64,000 nt of DNA, taken from Plantago major (lineage: Eukaryota; Streptophyta; Magnoliopsida; Lamiales; Plantaginaceae). The stretch lies in the NCBI GenBank assembly GCA_026545765.1, contig CM048839.1, positions 66,141,187 through 66,205,186 on the forward strand. The letters are read 5' to 3'. The position numbers and the translations under genes were made by a program. Positions 10,670 through 21,399 of the stretch are shown one piece after another. Positions within the stretch are counted from its first letter, which is position 1. Each line of letters opens with the position of its first letter. The notes beneath the pieces are model-generated. The model was not told where the DNA came from, made no database searches, and saw only the letters and a list, made by a program, of their open reading frames with translations.

Positions 10670-11866
10670 TCTCAAACAATTGCCACTAAGGTCCCTGTTG
10701 ATGAGAAAGAGGACTTGCTTCCTTTCTTCAAGGAACACACTTTGCCAAAGCATATGAAATGCTTCAAGAAATGGCAAAAGCTCCGATGCTCCGATCTATC
10801 TGAGATCTTAAAGGTGACTGATCACCACAAAAGGATAGCACGAGCCCTTGACTTGGAAAACTACGTCCATGCAAAGAGATGCAAGCTTACTCTGAGATTA
10901 AAGAGCTCCGGGACGCTGTTGATTATATTGCCAAGGAGCTAGATACTGAACAAGTATCTGAAGAAAAGCATGATGCTAAGGCTGCATCTTCACCAAAGAA
11001 ACCATCCTCCAAAGGCAAGAAACCCATATCTGAGATGGTTTCTGCCTTCAGAAACCTTGATGATGAAGTGCAAGAGGATGAAGATCACTGGGCTGATGAC
11101 TCAGATGATGAAGAAGATAAGACATTGGCAGAACACCACAATGAACACTTAGCGGTTTCTCATCTGAAAAGGAAGCTAATTGCTCCTGAAGTATTCAACA
11201 AACTGCCAAATGTCCACTCCCAAGAATACATGAATAGATACCAAGTTTTGGTACATCTTAAAAAGGAATTGTCTTCACAGAACAAAGTTGTAATTGCCTC
11301 CGTCCCCTCAGAAATGAAGAAACTCACTGAGCTCATCACTTAGAGAACAACCAGTATGGTCCTTGCTCAGAAGGATCTGGGAATGGTAAGGGACGATGAT
11401 GTGTCATTAGCTGAAAAGGCTTTTCATGAGGCAAGTTACACTGCTGGAAAAGCAGATGCCATACTAGGCCCATTGGCAGAGCTCACTGGTAAGGAAAATG
11501 GACTTATCAAACAAAATCAGGAGCTCAAGGCTGAACTTCAGAAGTTGGTTACTGCCTACAATTACTTGCATGGGAATTTTGAGTCTCTCTCAGAATCCTT
11601 TGTGGTACTTAGTCAGTCAACAAGGACTAAGGGGGAAGGATTTGGACCTCAAGGTCAGGGGAAGGTAAGAAGAAATCTAGAGTTGGTGCTGCTCAGAAAG
11701 GAAGAGGAAACAAGAAAACTTCCTAGCCACCACTCAGAATAAATGAGCCCTCATCAAGTCAAGCTGTTTTGCAAATAGTAGCTACTTCCCAGCAGCCAAC
11801 TGAAGAAACAACAATGGTAACAAGGGCCATGGCAAAAAGACCTCCAAGGAGTACTAAGGCTCCAAG
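10670..11866 (+). pseudogene. Accessory gene, large coiled-coil exon up to the CACTA insertion, copy 1
   Basis: The exon starts after TTCTTTTAG at 10669. It encodes a basic segment (FFKEHTLPKHMKCFKKWQ), then at 10870 jumps to MQAYSEIKELRD because about 640 bp present in copy 2 are missing. It goes on with an acidic block (DDSDDEEDKTLAEH), a helix-rich part and a second coiled-coil-like stretch (11356-11742). A stop at 11341-11343 replaces the glutamine codon of copy 2. The frame also shifts near 11665 relative to copy 2. The exon is interrupted at 11866 by a CACTA transposon and resumes at 13155. The role is unknown; the long acidic and coiled-coil character suggests a structural or assembly protein rather than an enzyme. 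Confidence 0.55.
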
Positions 11867-13154
11867 CACTACAAAATAAATCGGGTTTAGGGACGGATTT
11901 ATCCGTCCCTAAACCCCTGCCGATTCGTCCCTAAACCGTTAGGGACGGATAGAGACGCCCGTCCTTAAAACGGGCGTCTCTAACCAAATAGGGACGGATA
12001 TTTTATCCGTCCCTATTTAGGGACGGATATTATCCGTCCCTAATGGTCAAAGACCTTTAGGGACGGATAAATATCCATCCCTAAATAGTATTTTTTATTT
12101 TTTTAATTTTTATTTTTAATACGAATATTTGGACAATTTTATACGAATATTCAATACGGATAAATCGGTAATTTTATTCAATTCGGCTAAACCAACAATT
12201 ATATACGAATATTCAATAGGGATAAACCGAAAATTGTATACGATTATTCAATACGCATAAACTGATAATTTTATTCAATACGGATAAATCGACAATTTCA
12301 TACAATATTCAATAATACAATATACAACATTTAATAATAATTAATACAAATAAGAAATTACAATAATACAATATAAAAAATCTAGATCTGGATCTAGGTC
12401 TTGTTGGACTGGCCGGAGATAGTGGTGGACGGATCTCGTGGTGGGGTGGCAGTAAGATGTCGTGGTGGTGGATCTGGGAGCGTGGTCGTGGTGGTGGACG
12501 GAGAGGCAGTGGTGGTCGAGTGGTGGTGGACGGAGAGGCAGTGTTGGAGTGATGGTGGACGTAGAGGCCGTGGTGGACGAAGAGGCAGTGGTGGTCGAGG
12601 TGGTGGTGGACGGAGAGGCAGTGGTGGTGAGGTGGTGGAGTGGTGGTGGAGGTGGTGAAGTGGTGGAGGACGGAGAGCCCGTGGTGGTGGAGTGGTGGTG
12701 GAGGTGGTGGTACGGTGGAGGTGGTGGAGTGGTGGAGGACGGAGATCCCGTGGTCGTGGAGTGGTGGTCGAACGGCGATGGAGTGGTGGTGGAGTGGTGG
12801 TCGAACGGTGGTGGAGTGGTGGTGGTGGAGTGGGAGAGAAGGAGAAGGAGTGGTTAGTAAGTGTGGGAGGAAGAGAGTTATAAATTAGTGTTTCTGATAG
12901 TTTAGGGACGGATAGATCTATCCGTCCCTAATTTAGGGACGGATAAATCTATCCGTCCCTAAATTTTCTTTTTTTTTTTTTTAGTCAACGAATTAGAGAC
13001 GGATAATTCTATCCGTCCCTAAATAGGGACGGATTACTAATCCGTCCCTATTTAGGGACGGACTAGAGACGGACTAGGGACGGATAAGCCTATCCGTCCC
13101 TATTCCGTCTCTAGCACCACCGATTCGTCCCTAAATCCGGTTATTCTTGTAGTG
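11867..13154 (+). mobile_element. Non-autonomous CACTA (En/Spm-type) transposon, 1288 bp
   Basis: It begins CACTACAAAATAA and ends TTCTTGTAGTG, the inverted CACTA terminus. It is flanked by the 3 bp target duplication AAG (11864-11866 and 13155-13157). Copy 2 of the host element has the unoccupied site (about 52281-52297), so both ends are certain. The first 220 bp and last 250 bp are packed with subterminal repeats of the palindromic kind GGACGGATA...TATCCGTCC, the usual transposase-binding architecture. The centre is AT-rich (12090-12390) and then a G/T-rich minisatellite. There is no transposase, so it needs one in trans. Orientation is arbitrary. Confidence 0.95.
12404..12860 (+). repeat. 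G/T-rich minisatellite core of the small CACTA element
   Basis: Degenerate tandem copies of GGTGGTGGA and GGACGGAGAGGCAGTGGTGG fill about 450 bp with strong strand asymmetry: almost no C on this strand. Several frames are open across it only because the repeat lacks stops; their products would be Trp/Val/Gly or Arg/Gly repeats, and I do not call a gene. Runs such as GGTGGTGGAGTGG could form G-quadruplexes. Confidence 0.75.
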
Positions 13155-14122
13155 AAGGAGAAGACAAGTAAGAGGGATTGATGAGTCTTCTGAAGAAGAA
13201 GAAGAAGAAGAAGAAGAAGAAGAAGGCCAAATCAAATCCCAGGGCAATGAAGAAGGCTGCAAAATTTTCACAAGAATCGATCTTGATGATGATGATGAAG
13301 ATGAATCTCCTCTTCACAGAAAAAGAAGAAAGGTTGATAGCCTACCTGAGCCCATAGCTGCAAAGCCTTTGGCAGCTAAAACACCCTCTGGAAATACCAA
13401 GTCAATCCAGGGTGGTTCTTCAAGCAATCCCCCAAGGGAGAATTCAAGACAAAGGAGGAACAGGCTGTGAGCTGAACAAAGAAAATTTCAACTACCACTC
13501 AGGCCTGAAGAAGCCAAGATTTAGTATGTGAAGACCAACAATGACTCCTCTGTCTACAGGTGCATTAATCAGAAGAATGGCTACTGGATTCTGGAACTCA
13601 AGCACGTATTGGTAAATGAAAGATTTCCAGAACCAATCCATAAACAGCTCATGGCATGGAGAAAAGGCAAGCCAATCTTGATTAACAACAACCACATCAA
13701 AGCCTGGTTGGATTTTGAAGTAATCAAGAGAATAGAAGTCATGAAGAAGGACCTCTCTGATGAATGTCCTTATGGAAAGCCAGATGGTGTGCACAGAATT
13801 CCCAACATCACTGGAACAGGCACAAGAGCAAGACTTGTTGTGGAACCCTATGAGTCCTTCTACTTGACTGAAGATCAATACAAGGTTGACATCAGATATC
13901 TGAAGATCATATATGAATACTTCAAGTTATCAGATATCAGAATCGAGCATGCCTGGAAGTGGGGAAAGTATATGTGGGTCAAACACTTTGCCAAGAAGAA
14001 TCCTACCAAAACCTACAAGGAAGTCTGTGGATTTGCCAGAGACACAGATGATTGTCAGAACTCTTCTCTATGACTACTCTGATGATATCAAAAGGTTTGG
14101 TGACAGGAAATTTTCAGATTGA
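13155..14122 (+). pseudogene. Accessory gene, C-terminal domain, copy 1
   Basis: Reading resumes after the CACTA element with a run of Glu codons (13193-13225), an Asp-rich tract and basic patches. It then enters a well-ordered domain from about 13528: YRCINQKNGYWILELKH, LMAWRKGKPILINNNH, YGKPDGVHRIPNITGTG and HAWKWGKYMWVKHFAKK. It ends at the TGA 14120-14122 after a frameshift near 14050. The same domain is 51308-52384 in copy 2 and is the longest open part of that gene there (333 codons). The high Trp/Tyr/Lys content and even spacing suggest a folded, perhaps nucleic-acid-binding domain. I do not recognise the family. A stop at about 13521 precedes this block, where copy 2 reads through. 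Confidence 0.6.
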
Positions 14123-14500
14123 TCCATAGAATTGCTTTGAAGTATTGAAGACTTGAAGACTAGTTTATTAGGATGTCTACTTGGAGCTTGGTTACTCCTG
14201 TTGTCCTAATTTACTATGTATTTTATATCTTGCTGACTAAGCTGAAGTGTATTTTATGTATTAAAGTTATCTGTGAACTTTCTTTGTAACATATCTGATG
14301 AACCTACTCTCAGATATCAATTTATAAAAAGATAACTTGTCAGCAAAGATCACACCTTGTGATTTGGTTGATGTTTACTTTCTGCACTTAATTGAAAGAA
14401 TTGAAAGATCTTATGAATTGATTAAGTGGTGGATTGTTTCCTCATATAGATTTGTAATAGGTCAGATAGTCATCGTTGACTGATCAAAATGGGGGAAATT
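14123..14500 (+). other. 3' untranslated part and polypurine tract, copy 1
   Basis: There is no gene here. The stretch ends in AAAATGGGGGAAATT (14486-14500) directly before the LTR's TGTTAGGA. This is the polypurine tract that primes plus-strand DNA synthesis. The tandem third element keeps an equivalent A/G-rich tract at 63823-63840 on the minus strand, while copy 2 has GCGG in place of the G run. Confidence 0.8.
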
Positions 14501-16094
14501 TGTTAGGAATATCTGTTTAGATTTTGATCAGCAACCTAATGACTTATCTTAGCTCAGAAAGGTGGTTAGTACTCTTGGTTCACTTGAACACTGTAAAAGA
14601 GGAAAATCACTAAGTATGACAGTCTAGTAAATCTTGTATAGGATGTTAGATCTCTGAATGTAATTTTTATTTTCTTGAAGAAGACCAAGAGAAGGCATCC
14701 AGCAGGAGAAGCTCAACTTTAAAATGAAGTTTTGAAGACTGTACAAGATTGCTGAAGACAAAGGTTATCAGATACCTATGTCCAGATATCTTGAAGAAAC
14801 AAGTGTTTCAATAAACAAGTGTTGCAAAAGATATCTGAGAATACAAGGTTTCTGAACGAGGAAAAGTGCCCACAGATATCTACACTCAGATACCTTGGAT
14901 AAAGATTATGTTTCCGGGAAACAATATATTTTTAACAAATGGTATCTGGAGTTGTCTGGAAAAGGACGTGCAAGGCTTCAGAAAGCATGCATAGTTCCGT
15001 TAGCACTACAGGACAAAGTATAGTACAGTGCATTAAATGCGCGGACAGAAATGTCTGAACAAAAACGGTAGTCTCTGAAGAAGAAGACAAACGTGCATCA
15101 GTACTATACACAGATATCAATAGTTTGAATTTGATTTAAGCCTAACGGATACTATTCAAACGGCACTCAAATTCATCTATAAATATCAACACTTAGAATG
15201 CTTGAGAACACACACAGAGAACTTACACCAAGAACACTGAATACTCACATAAGCTCTCTCAAGCATACTACTTACCTTCAAAGCTTTCTGTTGTGACCAA
15301 AGCTCTTGATTCTAAGTAGCGCAAAAGTTCTAAGTGTCATGATCCTTAATAAGCATTGTTATTTGTGAAGGAGTTGAATTAAGATTTCATATCTGAGATT
15401 CATTCTCTTGAACACTTATCATAGACTAGGGTCAGTAAAGAACAAGATACCATACATTGAAAATTGTATTAAGTATACTTGATTCATAGAGCTATCTGCA
15501 TAACTGAACAAGTTATTAAAGAAGCTCACCTGACAAACTACCTTAACCAAACACCTTAATCGGCGTGGAGTACAGGAAGTACTTAGTTTGGGAAACTAAG
15601 GAATAGCTCCATGGTTACTGAGCATAGGAAGTACTTAGGAAACTAAGGAATAGCTCAAAAGGTTTCTGAGTACAGGAAGTACTTGGCTGAGAAAGCCGGG
15701 GAATAACTCAGAGGGAACACTTGGTTGGGAACCTAGTGTATTTAGGAATCAAGAGAAGATACTTGTAAGGTTACCTCAATTATCTGTTTTAGTGGATTCT
15801 AGGTCTGAGAAAGGCCGAAGTGGATTAGTTGAAGGATTACGCCACCTTCAGATACCACTATAAAGACTTGTGTTATTTACTTTCTGCAATCTATTACTTG
15901 CTTTATTTACCCTGCTAAGTATTTACACATATCTTGCTGAGCACGTACTTATCACAAAAAGTCTTCCGCTCTCTGAAAATAAGTATCAGATATCTTCACA
16001 GATATCTGAGAAATTGTGTTTATCGACAAAAGTTTGAAAAAGACTATTCATCCCCCCCCCCCAGTCTTTTACTTTGCCGTTATCTGGACCAACA
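14501..16094 (+). repeat. 3' LTR of giant copia element, copy 1 (1594 bp)
   Basis: It runs from TGTTAGGAATATC after the polypurine tract to GGACCAACA (TG...CA ends). The part from 14897 matches the 5' LTR at 1-1202. It contains the TATA box (about 15177-15185) and the hairpin array (about 15545-15745). The base after the end belongs to a different copia element. With LTRs of about 1.6 kb and roughly 13.3 kb of internal sequence (12.0 kb without the CACTA insertion), the whole element is near 15 kb before insertion, which is very large for Ty1/copia. Confidence 0.95.
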
Positions 16095-18801
16095 CAACCA
16101 TCAGAATTCTGGTCTTTGAGCCTTATGGCAAATGTATGTAATCGAGGCTTCCACTAGCTCAGATGGAAAGAATGTTGCCCAAGAGGCTAATGAGTATGTT
16201 AAGTTTGCTTATTTGCCTGATTCTTTTAATTTATGGCATGGTAGGCTAGGTCATGTGAATCGTAAAAGTTACAAAAATTAATATCACTTGACCTACTACC
16301 CAAATTTAACATTGATAAACAATACAAGTGTGAGACTTGTGTCGAAGCGAAGTTAGCAAAAGCATCCTTTCGTTCTATTGAGAGAAGCTCGGAGCCATTG
16401 GATTTGGTACATACTGACGTTTGTGACTTAAAGTATGTCCAATCGCGATGTGGTAAAAGTTACTTCATCACTTTTATCGATGACTGCACAAGATATTGCT
16501 ATGTTTACTTAATGAGAATTAAAGACGAAGCAATTGACATGTTTGTGCATTATAAGAATGAAGTTGAAAATCAACTTGGTAAGAAGAGTAAAATGTTGAG
16601 GAGCGATAGAGGTGGAGAGTATGAGTCTCCATTTGCTCAGTTGTGTACTGAAAATGGAATCATTCATCAAACAACTGCTCCTTACTCCCCTCAACAAAAC
16701 GGAATTGCTGAGAGGAAGAATAGGACATTCAAAGAGATGATGAATTCATTATTGCTTGGTTCAGGGGCACCCCAAAATTTGTGGGGGGGAAGCTTTGCTT
16801 TCCTCAAATTACATCCTAAACAGTTATCAGATAAAAAGCTAGACAAAACACCTTATGAATTATGGAAAGGTCATGCACCTTCTTATAAATTTCTTAAAGT
16901 GTGGGGGTGTCTAGCAAAGGTTCCTATTCCTCCTCCCAAAAGGACTCGGATTGGACCAAAAATTGTAGATTGCGTGTTTATAGGATATGCTCAAGATAGT
17001 AGTGCATAAAGATTTCTGATTCACAAATCAGATAATTCTGAGATGCATATTAATACTATTATTGAAGCAAGAGATTCTTCTTTCTTTGAGGGGATTTTTC
17101 CCTACATTGATCGGTCAACTATTATTGACTCGAAGATCAATAAAGAAGCGACAAATGTGGGGAAGGCGAATCCTCAAAAGGAAGTAGAAGAACCTAGATG
17201 TAGCAAGAGGGCTAGGACAGCAAAAACTTTTGGTCCGGATTTTCTAACCTACATGGTAGATATGGATCCGATCTCCTACAAAGAGGCCATCTCATCAGCA
17301 GATTCTGATCTTTGGAAAGAGGCGATTGATAGTGAGATGAATTCGATTCTGCAGAATCATACATGGGAACTTGTGGATCTTCCACCTGGTTCTAAACCAC
17401 TGGGTCATAAGTGAATCTTCAAGAGGAAGATGAAACCAGATGGTTCCGTGGATAAATACAAAGCAAGACTTGTAGTTAAGGGATACAAGCAAACAGAGGG
17501 TGTTGACTACTTTGACACGTATGCTCCTGTATCTAGAAAGACATTCATTAGATTAATCATTGCTTTTGCAACATTGTTTAATCATGAGATTCATCAGATG
17601 GATGTAAAAACAGTTTTCCCCAATGGAGAACTTGAGGAAGAAATCTACATAGAACAACCCGAAGGTTATGTGGTTCCCGGGAAAGAAAAAAAAGTGTGTA
17701 GACTTGTTAAATCTTTGTATGGATTAAAACAAGCTCCTAAACAATGGCATGAGAAATTTGATAGTGTTATGCTTTCAAATGGGTTTAGGATAAATCAATG
17801 TGACAAGTGTGTCTACGTAAAGGGAGATGACAAAGACTATGTCATAGTGTGCTTATACGTGGATGATATGATAATCATTGGCAACAATGATAACATCATA
17901 ACTACTAAGAGAATGTTGTCACGAAATTTTGATATGAAGGACATGGGTCTAGCCGATGTCATACTTGGAATGAAAATTTCCAAAAGGATGTGGGATACTC
18001 ACTTTCTCAAAGTCATTATGTTGAAAAGGTTCTTGAAAAGTTTGACAAAGACAGTAATGAGATTGTCAGAACTCCTATGGAGGTGGTGTCAAAGCTCTGC
18101 AAGAATAGGGGAGAAAGTGTGGGGCAACTTGAGTATTCTAGGATTATAGGCAGTCTAATGTACCTCATGGACTGTACTAGACCTGATATCGCTAACTCAG
18201 TGAATAAGTTAGCCCGATATACGAGTAACCCGAATCATGAACATTGGAAAGCAGTAGTTAGAGTCCTTAGATATCTAAGGGGCACGGCTAACTATGGGCT
18301 GCATTTTACGAAATATCCAGCTGTGCTTGCAGGGTATTGTGATGCGAATTGGATTACGGGTTCCTCGACAGTGAAATCCACGAGTGGGCATATTTTCACA
18401 ATCGGTGGAGCAGTGATTTCTTGGAAATCTTGCAAACAAACCTGCATTACACGATCAACTATGGAATCTGAATTCATAGCGTTGGATCTTGCAACAGAAG
18501 AGGCCGATTGGTTACAGAGTTTCTTGGAAGACACTCCTATGTGGACAAAACCTATCCTCCAATTAGCTTGAATTGTGACAGTATGTCTGCTATTGGACGA
18601 GCAAGGAATAATGTGTATAATGGAAAGTCTCCACATATTCGTAGGAGACATAAATCCGTGAAGAAACTATTAATAACGGGAGTTATAGCTTTGGAGTTTG
18701 TGAGATCCAAAGATAATATTGCGGACCCATTAACTAAAGGTCTTACTAGAGACCGTGTGGAGGAATCATCAAGGGGAATGGGGTTAAAGCCCATTAGATG
18801 A
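16095..18801 (+). pseudogene. pol: pol remnant of a second, older Ty1/copia element
   Basis: The part present starts inside the pre-integrase region (LWHGRLGHVNRKSY, about 16231) and runs through the integrase core (LVHTDVCDLK, RSDRGGEYES, NGIAERKNRTF). Reverse transcriptase follows ([16 protein letters not shown] at about 17860), then RNase H (GYCDANW, SKDNIADPLTKGL) to TGA near 18800. Sequence and codon choice differ clearly from the giant element, so it is another lineage. It is broken by a frameshift at about 16275, stops at about 17007 and 17412, and a frameshift at about 17985. Gag, protease and the 5' LTR are missing here because the giant element was inserted at this point; they should lie left of the window if the older element was complete. 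Confidence 0.9.
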
Positions 18802-19393
18802 TTACCGCCCATGATGGCAACCTTATTTGAATTGTAAACCCCAATTCGCAGGTTCAAAGGGACAACCGAATTGTTGGGGGAGGATCGACCAAAGCACTCG
18901 GAAATAGAGTTCCTACCTATTCCTATGATGAAAGAGTGATAGACACATGCAAGGAGGATAAGCAAAAGCTTTTAATGATCCTTATACGTTAAGTTGATAG
19001 CGTGGGGTATGACAGGATACTTCTAATGAGAGATCACCTATGTCGAACGTGAAGGGGCCGCTTCTATGAGATGATAGTCAGGGCTAAATCTCTAGAGCGT
19101 TCAGTGAAAGTTTCCAAGGCAGTCCAGGGCCAAAACGGACAACAACGAAAGGACCTATGTGGTGTAGAGGAAATCGTTGTGTGTATATCATTGTCTTGTT
19201 ACACACAAAAGCCGAAAAGTTCAAGGCATCGCGTCCACTTGTTGGCAAGTGTATCCGATGGTATTTCACTAGGGAAGGTTCAAGGCTAACAACCACCTTG
19301 CCTGATGCAACGTTTTTCTAGAAGAACTCTCGAACTTGCATTGATAGGCTGCATTTGCATTTACCAGCCAATTGTCTCATTCATGTGGGGGAT
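18802..19393 (+). other. 3' non-coding part of the second copia element
   Basis: No coding sequence is seen after RNase H. The stretch ends in CATGTGGGGGAT (19382-19393), a polypurine tract directly before a TGTTGGGG LTR start. A similar GTTGGGGGAGG text at about 18872 is a weaker alternative. Confidence 0.6.
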
Positions 19394-20263
19394 TGTTGGG
19401 GAATTGGTTGCAAGAGGCAACTAAGTGTGTTTGCAAGAGGCAACCAAGAGAGAGCCAAAATTGTTACGTATTATAATGTGTTAAGTGGGTAACTTTGAGC
19501 AATTAATTATCTAAGTTCCACCACTCGGTTTTGCGTGTTCTTTAGCTCGTTGCGAAGTGGGATGCGCAAGCTTCGTAACGGTATAAGATACGGGAGGTAA
19601 CCAACTCTAGGTGTGAATGATAAATTGGCTTAAAGTGAGCTATTTGAACTAGAAAACCCAAGCGAGATGGGAGCTAATATGGCTCGCGGGTTTATCTTTT
19701 TACCACAATTTTTCACTAAACAAACCTTTTGGCCTTCCATAAATTTTCCAGATTGTTCCACTTAAATGTGAAGAGGTAACCTCTCCACTAACAGGCTGCA
19801 TTACTCTGAACTTAAATGTTGCAGTATCAATTTGGCTACTAATGGTGAGAGTCACACGCTTTCTACAACTATATATACCCCTCCCTCACTTGACAAACAT
19901 ACACCAGAAATTCTTTTTTCCTTCTCTTCTCTATTTTCACATTCTGCACTTTAGAGATATTCGAGTGTTCTTCACCACAGAAGTTCGGAGCTTCTCTTTG
20001 AGCTTCCGAGCTTGGTGAGATTGAGATTTGTACCTTGGGAGCTAATTGTCCGAGGAAGGCCTGGAGCTTACTAAAGGCAGACAAATTTAGCTTAAGGGGA
20101 AGTGGTCTCACTACTGACTCGTTCAGGATTAAATCCGAACCTGTATTTTTTGTTTGTGTAATCAAGTTTCAGTAAGTGTTAATAATTTTTATTCCTGTAC
20201 TGTTTTCGTATATATATTTCGTACTGATCTTTGTTGCAGTTAAACTGATAATCGGAATCAACA
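19394..20263 (+). repeat. 3' LTR of the second copia element (about 870 bp)
   Basis: The start TGTTGGGGAATTGG follows the polypurine tract. The end AATCAACA at 20263 is inferred because it gives the 5 bp inverted termini TGTTG/CAACA. A TATA-like run (TATATATACCCC, 19870) and a CT-rich leader lie inside, as expected of an LTR. No partner LTR is in the window, so the right boundary is uncertain. Confidence 0.55.
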
Positions 20264-21260
20264 ATAGATTCTTCTCATCTTTATTTTGCAACTCTATATC
20301 TGGATTGGACTTGGAGCCTTCGAACAATCCTTGCACGATCTTCCAAATAATGCATTGAACTCTGTGCACATCCAAAAACACGTAATTTCACCTCCAAAAC
20401 ACGCTAAATCACGAGAATCTATGAAACACAAAAAAAAGCACTACAAAATAATAAACGCACTCTTAGACTCTCAATCACGATTAAAAAAAAAAAAAAAAAA
20501 GATTAGATGAGTGAGAGCCTAAATTATGGCTCATCACATTTCTTGTTCGACATCAAATTATTTTGATTGCTTAATTGGAATTTACTCGGAAAGCTTTTAC
20601 TGAGAACAAAATGAGTGCTTTTATTGGTGTTTGTGCCGGTCTATCTCTCATTGTTCTCTATTCTCTCCCCCTACGTCCGTTCAAAACTCCTCGAGGGAAA
20701 CTTGGGACACGGTGCACAGTACCTGTCTGTACCAAGGTGTTGGAGTTTGATCGCATAGATATAGTTTTCTGTAGACCATGCCTTTGATTTGGATCACAAT
20801 TGTTAAGTGGAGTCTTAGCAATAGCTATTGTTTTTAATAGTTATAGTAATAGACATAGTCAATAGCTACTCTACTTTGAGAGTTGTGAGTTTCCAATGCA
20901 ACCCACATCGATTTATACATCTTCAGATAGATTTTTTTTTTTTATTTTTGTAAATTGGGTATACCCCTCTTTTTTTGCACTCACATTCTAGGCTTTAATG
21001 TACTTTATCAAATAAAAAAAAGCAAAAGGTAACATAGTTCAACGAGTATAATTTGATGTTTTGCTTTTCCTTTTTTTCTTTGTTTTTTCAGCTGCAAGTA
21101 ATATTTGATTTATTTTAATATTTTTTTCCAAATTCGATTTTATTCGTTGCTCATTTATCTGGATCACGCTCGATCTAAAAAGACATTGGAAAAAGGATGA
21201 GATGGTATTAATCGGTTGTGGTTTCTATTTAAAAAGGAAAAAAACAATAAATGTAAAATC
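20264..21260. other. Intergenic stretch upstream of the kinesin gene
   Basis: AT-rich sequence with homopolymer runs. I see no gene, RNA or clear repeat in it. Confidence 0.5.
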
Positions 21261-21265
21261 TGGGC

Positions 21266-21276
21266 CCTAACGGTAA
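21266..21276 (+). promoter_or_regulatory. MSA-like (M-phase specific activator) site of the kinesin gene
   Basis: CCTAACGGTAA matches 10 of 11 positions of the plant MSA consensus YCYAACGGYYA, the binding site of three-repeat MYB factors that drive G2/M genes, including several kinesins. It lies about 130 bp upstream of the likely transcription start (near 21400). It is a single copy; function is inferred. Confidence 0.45.
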
Positions 21277-21294
21277 ACCCAGTCAATAGTGGAT

Positions 21295-21308
21295 CACGTG
21301 AGCACGTG
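21295..21308 (+). promoter_or_regulatory. Tandem G-boxes upstream of the kinesin gene
   Basis: Two perfect CACGTG hexamers (21295-21300 and 21303-21308) lie 2 bp apart. CACGTG is the core site for plant bZIP and bHLH factors. A possible TATA (TTTATAAC, about 21373) and CA-rich start region follow about 65 bp downstream. Confidence 0.45.
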
Positions 21309-21399
21309 CACATCCCCAGGCTTTTAGTGATACAAAGCAAGGGTAAAAAGGTCATTTAACCCACCGCAGAACATTTATAACGTTTGTGCATCTCTGAAC

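Noticed and set aside
12401-12888. Four overlapping plus-strand open frames of 63-131 codons
   Set aside because: They are open only because the G/T repeat has no stop codons; the products are simple Trp/Val/Gly or Arg/Gly repeats and the segment belongs to a CACTA element.
7882-14122. Calling the accessory gene an envelope gene
   Set aside because: I see no signal peptide, no clear membrane segment, no furin-like site and no Cys pattern; only its position after pol suggests env, so I left it as accessory.
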